DNA of 64,000 bases from Bifidobacterium breve (GCA_945863115.1 CAMAYZ010000003.1:62001-126000); one strand, 5' to 3'. Shown: positions 39,033 to 47,954, counted from the first letter of the stretch. Notes: generated from the letters alone by a model not told the origin. Made by a program: numbers and translations.

Positions 39033-40733
39033 TTAGCCTATCGAATGCGCATGCAGAATTTCCCGCAATTTATCGCCCCACTGCTTGCCGATTTCATCCT
39101 CTTGCAATTTTCTCCCCGCTAATTCGCCAACCGGTTGTGCGACGCGTAGCGCCGATAGTGCAAATGCATGTGTCGCCCGATCTAATTCCGAAGCATCTAT
39201 TTCAGCTTCAATAGCTAAGCCTGACGAAATGATTAGCCCACGAATTATTCCTGGTAGCACTCCGGAACCAAGATCTGGTGTTACCCAAAGCCCATCAATT
39301 CGAAATACGTAGTTGGAAACTGCGCCTTCGCATACCTTTCCCTTTTGATTCACAATTACGATTTCGTCAAAACCATCAACTCTGGCCTGGGTCAAAAGGT
39401 TTAAATTCGAGGTATATGGAAACTTCTTATGCAGTTTTGTTTCTGGCGAGAAATCGAGTGTTTTCACACCAACTCTTGCCGAGTGCGAAGCGTCAACATA
39501 TGGATCTATTGAAACCTGAAAATTTTCACCAAAAGTTAAACGTAGTCTGCCAAGTTCGATTTCATCTAAAGAACCAATTGCATCAAGAATTTCGAAGTCG
39601 CTTGGTATTTCAAAGCCCAATTCACCAGCACTCTTACGTGCCCGCTTCAGGTGTTCGCTCAATAATTGTGGTCTGCCCTTTTCGACACGTATTGTTTCAA
39701 AAAGACCGGCGCCAAAAGGCCAACGATCACTTCTAAATCCACCTGCAATTGAAAGTAATTTTGCCGCCTTTAATTCTGTTTCTTCCCACTCGGAAGTCGG
39801 ATCGCTCGACCAAGTTATTCCTGCACCTGCACCGAATTTAAGTTTCTCCCCAGTTCGCCAAAAGATTCGAATCGCAACGCTAAGGCTCGCGTTATCCCCT
39901 TGTATCCAACCGAGTGCTCCGCAATATGGTCCGCGATCATTCGGTTCATTCTCGCTGATAATTCTCATGGCTGATTCTTTTGGTGCACCACTTACCGAAC
40001 CTGGTGCAAGAATTTCCTCAAAGATTTGCGCCCACGTCATGCCGTCTTTTACTTCGCCAACAACATCAGAAACCAGATGCTCTAATCCGGGATGTAACTC
40101 GCTGCGAAATAGTTGTGAAACTTTTACACTTCCAGCTTTGCAAACACGACCAAAGTCATTTCGCATCAAGTCAACGATCATTACATTCTCGGCTCTATCT
40201 TTCTCAGAAAATGCTGCGCCCGTTTCCGAAAGTCTGCGCGTTCCCTTTATTGGGCTTGTCTTTATCTGCGCTCCATCTCGGGTCAAGAAAAGTTCTGGCG
40301 AAGCCGATGCGATTTCAAGGTCTTGCAATTTTAAGAATGATGCGAAAGGTGCCGGGTTCTTTCCCAACATCTTTGAAAAAAGTGGTGCCAGAGATCGTTC
40401 CTTTGAAATCTTGGTCGACAGAATTCGACAGGCATTTACTTGATAAACATTTCCCTGAACGATTTGTTCCCGGATTTCACTTACATAATCTTCATATCCA
40501 GATTGCAGAATCGAACTTTCCCAAACATCAGTAATCCCGCTCCACTCACCGGTTTCAGGAAAGCTTGCACCTCGAATGACAGTTGCGAATTTTGCGAATG
40601 TGTATTTGCCTTCAAAGGTTGTTGATACCGCCCAAAAACCGCCATCACTAAGCGCTTCCGGATCACTGGTTACCTCGATTAAATCGGTAGCCAAAACCCC
40701 ATTCATCCAGAAGAAAGGTCGGTTCAAATCCAC
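39033..40733 (-). CDS. pabB: Fused aminodeoxychorismate synthase component I and aminodeoxychorismate lyase (PabBC)
   Basis: A 566-residue fusion for 4-aminobenzoate, the folate precursor. Residues about 1-330 are the chorismate-binding PabB domain ([11 protein letters not shown]; the catalytic-lysine motif [46 protein letters not shown]). Residues about 335-566 are a class IV aminotransferase of PabC type ([68 protein letters not shown]). The glutaminase PabA is not in the window. The GTG start is at 40733; the 3' end holds the thrS promoter. Confidence 0.92.
   Translation of the reverse strand: MDLNRPFFWMNGVLATDLIEVTSDPEALSDGGFWAVSTTFEGKYTFAKFATVIRGASFPETGEWSGITDVWESSILQSGYEDYVSEIREQIVQGNVYQVNACRILSTKISKERSLAPLFSKMLGKNPAPFASFLKLQDLEIASASPELFLTRDGAQIKTSPIKGTRRLSETGAAFSEKDRAENVMIVDLMRNDFGRVCKAGSVKVSQLFRSELHPGLEHLVSDVVGEVKDGMTWAQIFEEILAPGSVSGAPKESAMRIISENEPNDRGPYCGALGWIQGDNASLSVAIRIFWRTGEKLKFGAGAGITWSSDPTSEWEETELKAAKLLSIAGGFRSDRWPFGAGLFETIRVEKGRPQLLSEHLKRARKSAGELGFEIPSDFEILDAIGSLDEIELGRLRLTFGENFQVSIDPYVDASHSARVGVKTLDFSPETKLHKKFPYTSNLNLLTQARVDGFDEIVIVNQKGKVCEGAVSNYVFRIDGLWVTPDLGSGVLPGIIRGLIISSGLAIEAEIDASELDRATHAFALSALRVAQPVGELAGRKLQEDEIGKQWGDKLREILHAHSIG
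39035..39040 (-). promoter_or_regulatory. -10 box TAGGCT for thrS (leaderless)
   Basis: Minus strand: TAGGCT, AAGGAC, ATG (39028). The AAGGA is only one base from the ATG, too close to act as a Shine-Dalgarno, so a leaderless start is the better reading. Confidence 0.45.
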
Positions 40734-40840
40734 GCCCTAACGCTAGATGACCAGAACCGATTCCACTCGCTTTGGCGCTTGCCCGTTTGGTGCGCTAGAT
40801 TTGCCCTCTTGATTCTGCAGCAATGTTGAATAAAAGAAAT

Positions 40841-40913
40841 GCGGACGTAGCGCAGTTGGTAGCGCGGAACCTTGCCAAGGTTCAGGTCGCCGGTTCGAAC
40901 CCGGTCGTCCGCT
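40841..40913 (+). tRNA. tRNA-Gly (anticodon GCC)
   Basis: Acceptor arms GCGGACG/CGTCCGC pair perfectly. The D-loop reads AGTTGGTA, the anticodon arm GAACC/GGTTC encloses TTGCCAA (anticodon GCC at 40874-40876), and the T-arm contains GTTCGAAC. Discriminator T at 40913; CCA is not encoded. 73 nt. Confidence 0.97.
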
Positions 40914-40950
40914 CTGGTGCAGTAAGTGTGAAGCAAGCGCAGGAAAAGAT

Positions 40951-41021
40951 GGTCGGATGGCCGAGAGGCGAGGCTCAGGACTGCAAATCCTGCTACACGG
41001 GTTCAAATCCCGTTCCGACCT
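40951..41021 (+). tRNA. tRNA-Cys (anticodon GCA)
   Basis: Acceptor arms GGTCGGA/TCCGACC pair. The anticodon arm CAGGA/TCCTG encloses CTGCAAA (anticodon GCA), and the T-arm is ACGGG-TTCAAAT-CCCGT. Discriminator T73 is the expected identity base for Cys. 71 nt; CCA is not encoded. It lies 37 nt after tRNA-Gly and is probably cotranscribed. Confidence 0.97.
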
Positions 41022-41072
41022 CCATAATTAGTTAACTTAAATTGTGGAACTTCTTATAAGTAAGGAATTCAA

Positions 41073-41423
41073 ATGAGTGGGTTAGAGAAATCAGAACGAC
41101 CTTGGGGTCGCTATGAAGTTCTTCAGGAATCTTCTACTCATAAAGTTAAATGCATCTGGATGAAACCAGGCACCAGACTTTCATACCAACGACATAAACA
41201 TCGCGCAGAACATTGGTTTATTGTCCAAGGGACGGGCGAAGTCACAATCGATGGTCAGACTTCTCAAGTCAAATCTGGCGACACTGTTGAATTCAAAGTC
41301 GGAGTTCTCCATCGCCTAGCTAATACCGGCAAAGACGAAATCATCTTCGTGGAAGTGCAAACGGGAAGCTACTTTGGTGAGGACGATATTGAACGCTTAG
41401 AAGACGACTTCGGTCGCGCATAA
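41073..41423 (+). CDS. Stand-alone cupin of mannose-6-phosphate isomerase type II
   Basis: A 116-residue single-domain cupin matching the C-terminal isomerase domain of ManC/GMP-type bifunctional enzymes: ERPWGRYEVL, MKPGTRLSYQRHKHRAEHWFIVQGTGEVTIDG segments (metal-binding H-x-H-x4-E), GDTVEFKVGVLHRLAN and the terminal FVEVQTGSYFGEDDIERLEDDFGR. It likely interconverts fructose 6-phosphate and mannose 6-phosphate, which would supply GDP-mannose for PimA. AAGGA lies 8 nt before the ATG, and TATAAG further upstream may be the -10 box. Confidence 0.85.
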   Translation: MSGLEKSERPWGRYEVLQESSTHKVKCIWMKPGTRLSYQRHKHRAEHWFIVQGTGEVTIDGQTSQVKSGDTVEFKVGVLHRLANTGKDEIIFVEVQTGSYFGEDDIERLEDDFGRA

Positions 41424-41464
41424 AATAGAAGTTAGGTATTATTCCGCATCTTAAGGTTACTTAA

Positions 41465-41536
41465 GGATCGTTGGCTCAGCGGTAGAGCACCACATTGACA
41501 TTGTGGGGGTCACTGGTTCGATCCCAGTACGGTCCA
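41465..41536 (+). tRNA. tRNA-Val (anticodon GAC)
   Basis: Acceptor arms GGATCGT/ACGGTCC pair with one G-T. D-arm GCTCAGCGGTAGAGC, anticodon arm CCACA/TGTGG with loop TTGACAT (anticodon GAC), T-arm CTGG-TTCGATC-CCAG. Discriminator A. 72 nt. The accessory region begins immediately downstream. Confidence 0.97.
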
Positions 41537-41538
41537 CG

Positions 41539-42546
41539 TTAGTTTTTCTTATACCCGCTAGGGCATTTTGGATTTGTTCCAGTGACTTTTTTGAGCATGT
41601 TACCTTTTACGCAATTAATAGATATATTCGAGGCAAATGATCTGGATTTAATAAAACTCTCGGCCGCTTCGATCAAGTCGAGATGTTTGTGAACCGGAGA
41701 GAAGAACCCAAAAGGTTGCGTGGTTATTCTCGACGACCCTGCCCCGCAGTGATAACTAGCACCAAATGAAAGAGGTGTTGTGCCTAAATAGATTGACTCC
41801 CCCTCATATATCGCTGTGACTGGACCACCAGAATCACCTGAACAACCGAGATTATCTGACAGCAAAGTTTCTTCCGCTAAGTCCTCAAGTCGTGGTGATT
41901 GCAACCAAGGAAAATACGATGGTTCAACTAATCTCATAACTCCTTTAGGTGATCTAGGAAATTCACTTGTCCTCTTTTTCGGATTACTCCGATCTTCTTT
42001 GCAAGGAGGAGACTCGTTCGCAGAACACCGATCCTGATATTCACCATACCCGTGCATAATAACTTCAGTTTGAGCCGCTACTAGTTCCTTCTCAATTTCT
42101 GCAGTCAGAAGTTTCCCTGGTGCTATCGAAATTAAATCTTTTTCAAGAACATACACAATGAAATCATTTAGAGCACGCAAATTTGGAGTCGTAGAAAAAT
42201 TCCCTACAAAAGTCTTTATTACTTTCACCCTGCCAGTTTTGTCTGACGCTGCAGAGTTGGGTTTTCCAACAGTTATCAATCCAGGGTTACGCGGAATTCT
42301 CTTTCCACTCTCATCAAAGTCGTAATTAGAATGAGCAGCGGAAAAAACAATTCGTGGTGAATATAGGTACCCGCTCCAGCCGGCGCGATCTGGAACTTGA
42401 GAGCTGTTTGCTTGACCGAAACCATAAATTGGCACAACTCTTGGATTCTCTAAATTTATTGGAGCTTTGAGTGCGGCTTGGGCTGGAAGCCCCATCACAA
42501 TTAGGCAAGCGCTAACTACAAGGGATACCAGAATTGGCTTACGCAC
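41539..42546 (-). CDS. Secreted trypsin-like serine protease (S1 family)
   Basis: A 335-residue exported protein with an N-terminal signal peptide ending near PAQA-A (residue 25). The catalytic triad is complete by position: H72 in FSAAHSN, D128 in LNDFIVYVL and S239 in CSGDSGGPV. Six cysteines may form disulfides. The C-terminus carries a short basic module SINCVKGNMLKKVTG-TNPKCPSGYKKN with two Cys, which looks like a separate surface or anchoring tag. Start GTG 42546: TAAATT lies 7 nt upstream and no Shine-Dalgarno is present. Convergent with tRNA-Val at a 2-nt distance. Substrate unknown; a scavenging role is a guess. Confidence 0.88.
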   Translation of the reverse strand: MRKPILVSLVVSACLIVMGLPAQAALKAPINLENPRVVPIYGFGQANSSQVPDRAGWSGYLYSPRIVFSAAHSNYDFDESGKRIPRNPGLITVGKPNSAASDKTGRVKVIKTFVGNFSTTPNLRALNDFIVYVLEKDLISIAPGKLLTAEIEKELVAAQTEVIMHGYGEYQDRCSANESPPCKEDRSNPKKRTSEFPRSPKGVMRLVEPSYFPWLQSPRLEDLAEETLLSDNLGCSGDSGGPVTAIYEGESIYLGTTPLSFGASYHCGAGSSRITTQPFGFFSPVHKHLDLIEAAESFIKSRSFASNISINCVKGNMLKKVTGTNPKCPSGYKKN

Positions 42547-42613
42547 GAATTCAAATTTACCTATGGATTCTTCAAATAGATAGTGTTACTTGATGTAAAG
42601 TTTTCCGAAGATT

Positions 42614-43348
42614 ATGAATACTAAAAAAGTAACTATGGTGACGGGCGCCGCTTCTGGCATTGGCAGGGCTACGGCTCTCATGTTTGCAGAGCGCGGTCAT
42701 CACGTGGTTTGTACGGATTTGCCACTAACCAAGATCGACGAAATGCAGGCATTGACCGGTGGCATCTGCATCACCGCGGATGTAAGAGTCGAATCCGAAG
42801 TTGATGCGCTATTTAAAGGCGCGGTTGAAAAGTATGGTCGGATTGATGGCGTCGTTAACTGTGCTGGAATTGAAGAGAAATTTATAGACGCGCGTGACAT
42901 GTCCCTAGAAATCTTCGAACAGACAATGAGCACAAATGTAACTGGATCATTTTTAATTGCTCGCGCAGCTGGTCGCATAATGGTCCCGCAAGGTTCTGGA
43001 TCAATTGTTCTGATTGGTTCAATACTTTCTGCAGTTGGATATGGCGGCAATGCCGCATACACCGCATCAAAAGGTGCAGTTCTTCAATTAGGTAAAGCTC
43101 TTGCAGTTGATTGGTCAAAATTTGGAGTCCGAGTAAATGTGATTGGTCCTGGACCTGTTGCAACACCTATGAGTGCGGAATCTCTTAAAGATCCAGTTCG
43201 CAGCGCTTGGATGAAAGAACGAATTCCAATCGGTAGACCTGCAACTCCAAATGAAATTGCTAATGCCTGCGCATTTCTACTATCTGATGAGGCATCATTT
43301 ATAACAGGTGCATTTATCCCTGTCGATGGTGGATGGCTAGCGCTTTAA
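42614..43348 (+). CDS. Short-chain dehydrogenase/reductase
   Basis: A 244-residue classical SDR: cofactor motif TGAASGIGRA (10-19), D in CTDLPL suggesting NAD preference, VNCAGIEEKF in place of NNAG, catalytic Ser in IGSILSAVGYGG, YTASKGA (YxxxK) and the C-terminal FITGAFIPVDGGW. Substrate unknown. It is divergent from the serine protease and convergent with the KstD-like flavoprotein. The family acts on alcohols or ketones such as steroids, sugars and acyl-ACP. Confidence 0.88.
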   Translation: MNTKKVTMVTGAASGIGRATALMFAERGHHVVCTDLPLTKIDEMQALTGGICITADVRVESEVDALFKGAVEKYGRIDGVVNCAGIEEKFIDARDMSLEIFEQTMSTNVTGSFLIARAAGRIMVPQGSGSIVLIGSILSAVGYGGNAAYTASKGAVLQLGKALAVDWSKFGVRVNVIGPGPVATPMSAESLKDPVRSAWMKERIPIGRPATPNEIANACAFLLSDEASFITGAFIPVDGGWLAL

Positions 43349-43368
43349 CTATCGTTCTTATTAAAGTT

Positions 43369-45006
43369 TTATTTCATAGCTGCAACATTTAAAGCAGCGA
43401 GATAACCGAAGGTAACTGCTAAACCGATAGTTGCTCCCCCAGCCCAATAAGCCTGGCCTGATGGAAAGCCCGCACAATTTCCTGCTGCAAATAATCCAGG
43501 TATTGGTTGTCCATCACTAGCGCGAAGAACACGCGCTTCACTATCAATTGCCGGGCCACCTTTTGTATCAAGTGTTCCTGGCGCAAGAATTAAAGCGAAG
43601 TATGGTCCGGTTGCATCGAAAGGAAAGAGCGCTGCGTTGTTCTGGTTACCTGGACGCGCCGGTCCGTTTCGGAATAATTCAATCGATGATTCACCTCGAT
43701 GGAAAATTGGATCGGTTCCAGTTGTTGCATGACGATTGAACTCATCAATTGTCACTTTGAGATTCGCTTCAAAATCTGGAGAAATATCTAAGCTAGCCAT
43801 GTGAACTGGCCCAAGTTCCTGCACGCGACGTCGTATCGCTGCTCCTAATTCTTCTAAAGTTTTACCTTCAACAAGATTTGGATCGTGTTCACTTGGTGGT
43901 TTGATTGGATTCCCACTTGTTCCATCAGAGAAATGCACACGAGCGGAATGATCGAAAATCATAAACATCCGCAGGTCCGGGTGCTCTGCCTGCATTGCAT
44001 CCCAACGTAACATCGATCTTCCAAGTTCGTGATACGGCAACTTCTCATTAACTGTTCGATTGCCATATTTATTTACCATGACCATGCTGTCGCCACGTAG
44101 CGCAAAAATATTTGTTGTCGTTGATTGTGGATCTCGCACCAAAGCTTCAAGTGGAATTGGCGCTAACCAAGCAGCTGCTGTGTTGTGCAATTTTGCACCG
44201 AGGGACGCCCCGATCCGCATGAAATCGCCACGTGACCCTTTAGATGCGCCACCGAGTCGAACTGGGGTGGACATGTGATCGCTCATAAGTTCTGGGCTAT
44301 GTGTGAATCCGCCCGTCGCAAAGAGAACTCCACGTTTTGCATTGACGGTGAATGACTTGCCATTAAAACTTCCAACAACACCTGTGACTCGTCCATCATT
44401 TTGAATTACATCTGAGACTCGGTGATTAAAGAGTATGTCAACGCCCAGTCCTAAAGTTGCATCTCGTAAGTCCAAAACCCACTCGGCACCTGTTAACTGA
44501 TCGGGGCGGGCGCGGCCCTTTGAAACAACAACTCGTCCGTAAGGTGCTTTGTCCTCTGGAAGATCGGCGAAGTAATCAGGTGCATTCGCTTTTACAACTG
44601 GATCTAAAGCACCAGCTTCTGCAAGTTCTTCAAGCGCTGTACCGGAAACCGAATAGAAAGTATTAAGCATTTTAAATTCATGTTCATCGAGTCCGAAACG
44701 TTCGGCATGCGATTGATAGCGTTCCGGAAAAGACAACCGAGCCATATATCGAATTGCATCATCACGATCATCCGTAAATCCGAGTTCACGCATCCAGCGA
44801 TTATTGGGAGACCAAATCCAAGTTCCACTTCTTGCTGTTGTGCCGCCAACAACATCTTCTCCTTCAAGAACAATTACTGATAATCCTCGACGTCGCGCGG
44901 TGATTGCTGCTGTTAGACCAGCGGCGCCGCTTCCAACAACTACGAAGTCAGCTTCTAATTCGACATCACTTTGAATGCGCTGCTGTTTTTCTTCAGGATT
45001 GCGCAA
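43369..45006 (-). CDS. FAD-dependent oxidoreductase, 3-ketosteroid-delta1-dehydrogenase/fumarate-reductase type
   Basis: A 545-residue flavoprotein: FAD-binding VVGSGAAGLTAAITARRRGL (GxGxxG at 25-30), GGTTARSGTWIW, ATGGFTHSPEL, and the C-terminal AAGNCAGFPSGQAYWAGGATIGLAVTFGYLAA segments typical of KstD-like enzymes. The family removes 1,2-hydrogens from 3-ketosteroids or reduces C=C bonds; the exact substrate cannot be read. The start is TTG (45006) with GGGGG about 10 nt upstream. It is divergent from the EthD-nitroreductase pair over 97 nt. Confidence 0.85.
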   Translation of the reverse strand: MRNPEEKQQRIQSDVELEADFVVVGSGAAGLTAAITARRRGLSVIVLEGEDVVGGTTARSGTWIWSPNNRWMRELGFTDDRDDAIRYMARLSFPERYQSHAERFGLDEHEFKMLNTFYSVSGTALEELAEAGALDPVVKANAPDYFADLPEDKAPYGRVVVSKGRARPDQLTGAEWVLDLRDATLGLGVDILFNHRVSDVIQNDGRVTGVVGSFNGKSFTVNAKRGVLFATGGFTHSPELMSDHMSTPVRLGGASKGSRGDFMRIGASLGAKLHNTAAAWLAPIPLEALVRDPQSTTTNIFALRGDSMVMVNKYGNRTVNEKLPYHELGRSMLRWDAMQAEHPDLRMFMIFDHSARVHFSDGTSGNPIKPPSEHDPNLVEGKTLEELGAAIRRRVQELGPVHMASLDISPDFEANLKVTIDEFNRHATTGTDPIFHRGESSIELFRNGPARPGNQNNAALFPFDATGPYFALILAPGTLDTKGGPAIDSEARVLRASDGQPIPGLFAAGNCAGFPSGQAYWAGGATIGLAVTFGYLAALNVAAMK

Positions 45007-45103
45007 GTTTGATGCCCCCTTGGAATTGAGATTCGACCTGTATTAGGATTGCATTTTAATCGCAATTCAAGAATTAAGGTAGATATAACTGAGAGGTGGA
45101 AAA

Positions 45104-45436
45104 ATGATCAAGATTGTCTGGCTTCTCAAAAAGGCGGATCACCTAACGGATGAACAGTTCAAGAATTGGTGGCTCGAATCGCATGTGCCTGTAGCCCGCA
45201 CCGCACCAGGTTTACGTAAATATGTTGTGAACTTTGGTCGCATAGATAATCTTGCAGGAAAGCCCACTTTTGAATGTGAGTGGGACGGTGTTGCAGAGCA
45301 ATGGTTCGATGACGAAGCAGCACTTAATGTGGCTTACTCGAGACAGGTTTCTACCGAAATTCGTGCTGACACAATGGCGCACGTTGCACGCCTTGAGCGA
45401 ATAATTGTTGAAGAGCTAGAAATCCCAATTAATTAA
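45104..45436 (+). CDS. EthD-domain protein (dimeric alpha-beta barrel)
   Basis: A 110-residue protein with the EthD pattern: KIVWLLKKADHLTDEQFKNWWLESHVPVARTAPGLRKYVVN segments, including the conserved W and HxP-like HVPVA. EthD proteins accompany degradation genes for ethers and polyketide/aromatic compounds, mostly with unproven roles. GAGAGGTGG precedes the ATG by about 5 nt, with TATAAC slightly upstream as a possible -10. Nine bases separate it from the nitroreductase gene, so the two form an operon. Confidence 0.82.
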   Translation: MIKIVWLLKKADHLTDEQFKNWWLESHVPVARTAPGLRKYVVNFGRIDNLAGKPTFECEWDGVAEQWFDDEAALNVAYSRQVSTEIRADTMAHVARLERIIVEELEIPIN

Positions 45437-45445
45437 TATTTCCAA

Positions 45446-46201
45446 ATGAGTTCAAATCTAAACGATCGCGATTCTGCCTGGGTATCTCAATTCTTAGCTT
45501 CTCGCCGATCAACTCGTGATTTTCTTTCCACTCCAGTCTCGCAAGAAATTATCAATCAGATTTTAACTGATGCTCTGAGCGCGCCAAGCTGGTCAAATAC
45601 CAGGCCGTTCAAAATTGCAGTGGCAACAGGAGAAGTTCGGGATCGCATCAGCGGTGAGTTTCTTTCACGTTGGACCGTGCTTTCCAGAATTATGCGCAAG
45701 GGCTTAAAGAATAAGTTGCGCCTTATCTATTCACGCTATGGATTGCCAACTAGCAATCGAATGATTGTTAAGCCGTATGTGGCAGAACTTCGACCACGGG
45801 CCCAAAGAGTTGGCAAAGAACTATATGAATTATTTGGCGTCAAACGAGGCGACCGCGATGCAAGAGATAAGCAATGGGGAAAGAATTATTCTTTCTTCGG
45901 AGCCCCAGTAGAAATGTTTATCTACATTCATAAAAGTCTTCACATTTATGCAGCTTCAGATGCCGGGCTTATGATGGAAAACTTGATGTTGTCCGCACAC
46001 GGTCATGGACTAGGGACTTGTGCGCAAGGTGCAGTGAACATCTGGGATGACGTTGTAAGAAAAGAGTTTGAGATTCCAAAGGACTATCGACTTCTTTGTG
46101 GAATGGCGATTGGTTACCCGAGTGACTCAGCAGTGAATTCCTTTAAAGCACACCGCATTGGTGTTGATGAAATACTCTTCAAACCGAAAAGAAATATTTA
46201 G
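45446..46201 (+). CDS. Nitroreductase-family FMN oxidoreductase
   Basis: A 251-residue protein with FMN-binding SRRSTRDFLSTPVSQEIINQIL, APSWSNTRPFKIAVATG and the C-terminal DAGLMMENLMLSAHGHGLGTCAQGA and CGMAIGYP. The family reduces nitro groups, quinones or enals with NAD(P)H; the native substrate here is unknown. It is second in the EthD-nitroreductase operon, next to the KstD-like flavoprotein, which suggests a joint redox pathway. Confidence 0.87.
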   Translation: MSSNLNDRDSAWVSQFLASRRSTRDFLSTPVSQEIINQILTDALSAPSWSNTRPFKIAVATGEVRDRISGEFLSRWTVLSRIMRKGLKNKLRLIYSRYGLPTSNRMIVKPYVAELRPRAQRVGKELYELFGVKRGDRDARDKQWGKNYSFFGAPVEMFIYIHKSLHIYAASDAGLMMENLMLSAHGHGLGTCAQGAVNIWDDVVRKEFEIPKDYRLLCGMAIGYPSDSAVNSFKAHRIGVDEILFKPKRNI

Positions 46202-46258
46202 CTGCTAAATCCTCATTTGTGATTCTCTAGACTACTTCTTTGCCCATTGCGTTCAGTA

Positions 46259-46378
46259 ATGGTTTTCCAAGCTCCCCCAGCATATGTACAAATCGACTTA
46301 ACAAACATTGGGTTTTATCCAAAAGTTGTCGATCCGGGTATACACAGAATTCGATTGCCACTCTTATCAACGCTCTAA
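46259..46378 (+). pseudogene. Remnant of the 5' end of a third M6-like gene
   Basis: A 39-codon open frame whose translation includes QIDLTNIGFYPKVVD, matching QINLANIGLYPSVVA just after the signal peptide of the protein encoded at 47989. The nucleotide reading is also alike (CAA ATC … AAC ATT GGG versus CAA ATC … AAC ATC GGG). Similarity fades after 46345 and a stop follows. The upstream codons are hydrophobic, like an eroded signal peptide. It lies on the opposite strand, 38 nt beyond the end of the minus-strand M6-like gene. Interpreted as a leftover of a duplicated or rearranged copy. Confidence 0.65.
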
Positions 46379-46415
46379 TTCGAACACGCTCTACATTCAA
46401 GACTCAATTTGAACC

Positions 46416-47876
46416 TTATTGTGCCCTCTCAATCCTAACTAGATCGTTGTGTCCAGATTTTTTGAGCGTAATTTTTATACCGTTCGTAACTAGTGATTCA
46501 TTCTCAAACAAGATGAAATCCATATCCCAAGTTGGTTGGGTTACCCAGCCAGATTTCCTGTTTCCTTTAGCGTCTGTCTCTTGCCAATATCTACGGTTAA
46601 CGAGCCGGTCCTTATTCGTTTGAGTATTCTTAATGTAGTTTGCGAATCTTGTTGATTTTGATGCAGGTTTTGTCGGGTCGTTCTGCACACTTGTATCAAC
46701 TAGATAAGTTGATACCCCATAGAATCCAGGCAGAAACTTCATTCCCCATTTATCTCTGCGGTGAGATTCAATTACCAACACTTGAGTATCCGACAACTTA
46801 ATCATGATTGATTGAGTTCCTTTTTGCTCCCTTTCAATTGGAACAAGCTGGATTTCGGCAGTTTTTAGATTCTCTTTACTTACACAATAAACGTCGCCAT
46901 CGTTCGTCCATCCTAAACTCATAGTGTCCCACTCATTAATTCCCAACCCACCAAAAGTTGTATCTTGAATTCCAAAAGGCAATTCCTGACCTGGTGCATG
47001 TAGGGCGAGCCCAAAGCTATGCAAGAAATCATGAATGATGAAAGCCCAAACAAATTCTTCCCGCTCAAAAGCGGAGTTGCCGTATATGTAACCTCCGCCA
47101 GTAAAAGAGCCCTTTGGGGTATTAAATGTGTTATTTAAAAAGACTCCATTTTCCAAACTTTTCGCAGCCAGAGATGGCAAAAAATAAACACCTTGATATT
47201 TACTCAGATCATAAGTTTGTTCAACATCCGCGAGCAAGGCTTCAACTAAACTAATTCCGGATAACTTATCTCCTGGGCTGCTCGGTTTGGCTAGATCTGG
47301 CCAAGTTGTTAATTCGGAAGCTAGTTTTGAGGATCGTAACCAGCTCTTTGGATAATCGATTTGTATTGACACTTTCCCATTCGAATACCAATCAAGCCAT
47401 TCATAGATTTTTTTGACTTCAGTTCTAAGCATTTTTTCCGGAGATCCAACTCCGACCGCATCTTTAAAATCGACTGGAATGAACAAGTAAGTGTTAGATC
47501 CCAATGGATCTAACGTGGATTTTACGACCGGGTAGGCAATTGACACATAAGAGTTCCAGCCATCCAAGCGATTCTTGATTGCTTCAGGTAGCCGACAATT
47601 TGTATATGGTTCGGGGCTTATAGATGGATTTAAGTCTTCGATTATTTTTGTGAGTAAGAAATAAACTTTCTTGCCTTCTGATTTCCAGCGGCATTCGAGA
47701 TAACTTTCCTTCAAATTAATCCGCTCGCCAATTTTATTGCAAGACTTACCAACTTTCTTTTCATTGGCTACTGCAGCATCTGGAAGGCCAGAAACAAGAA
47801 GAATTGCAGTAATTACAGCTAACGCCTTTGAAGATTTACGTATTGAGCTATGTCTCAAATGTATATTTTGACTCAC
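46416..47876 (-). CDS. Secreted M6-like metalloprotease homologue with altered zinc motif (HDFLH)
   Basis: A 486-residue exported protein; a hydrophobic segment at about 17-34 ends near AVANEK. The overall order resembles M6 (immune inhibitor A-like) peptidases: YLFIPVDFKD, EVKKIYEWLDWYSNGKVSI, FIIHDFLHSFGLALH, then NEWDTMSLGWTNDGDVYCV. The zinc motif reads HDFLHSFG where M6 enzymes have HExxHxxG, so the general-base Glu is Asp, which would cripple or weaken activity. Start GTG 47876 or TTG 47858. It is divergent from its paralogue at 47989. Could be a binding protein rather than a protease. Confidence 0.72.
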   Translation of the reverse strand: MSQNIHLRHSSIRKSSKALAVITAILLVSGLPDAAVANEKKVGKSCNKIGERINLKESYLECRWKSEGKKVYFLLTKIIEDLNPSISPEPYTNCRLPEAIKNRLDGWNSYVSIAYPVVKSTLDPLGSNTYLFIPVDFKDAVGVGSPEKMLRTEVKKIYEWLDWYSNGKVSIQIDYPKSWLRSSKLASELTTWPDLAKPSSPGDKLSGISLVEALLADVEQTYDLSKYQGVYFLPSLAAKSLENGVFLNNTFNTPKGSFTGGGYIYGNSAFEREEFVWAFIIHDFLHSFGLALHAPGQELPFGIQDTTFGGLGINEWDTMSLGWTNDGDVYCVSKENLKTAEIQLVPIEREQKGTQSIMIKLSDTQVLVIESHRRDKWGMKFLPGFYGVSTYLVDTSVQNDPTKPASKSTRFANYIKNTQTNKDRLVNRRYWQETDAKGNRKSGWVTQPTWDMDFILFENESLVTNGIKITLKKSGHNDLVRIERAQ

Positions 47877-47954
47877 TTGTTCAAGTCTGTCTCAATCGAT
47901 GACATGGTGAAACATTAAAATAGGCACCTCGCAAAGTAAAGGATGGGTTTTGGG

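Noticed and set aside
40743-41006. Minus-strand open frames across the tRNA-Gly/tRNA-Cys pair (containing GRPGSNRRPEPWQGSALPT)
   Set aside because: These are the well-known antisense translations of tRNA genes; both tRNAs fold perfectly on the plus strand.
41450-41465. CTTAAG-GTTA-CTTAAG repeat just before tRNA-Val
   Set aside because: Short palindrome overlapping the tRNA start; probably part of the tRNA promoter region and not supported as a separate element.
41517-41536. Possible attachment site at the tRNA-Val 3' end
   Set aside because: I found no second copy of the tRNA end in the window and no integrase, so no integrated element is called.
42582-42599. TTAC-TTGAT-GTAA inverted repeat between the protease and SDR genes
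   Set aside because: Four-base arms in AT-rich spacer; not enough to call an operator.
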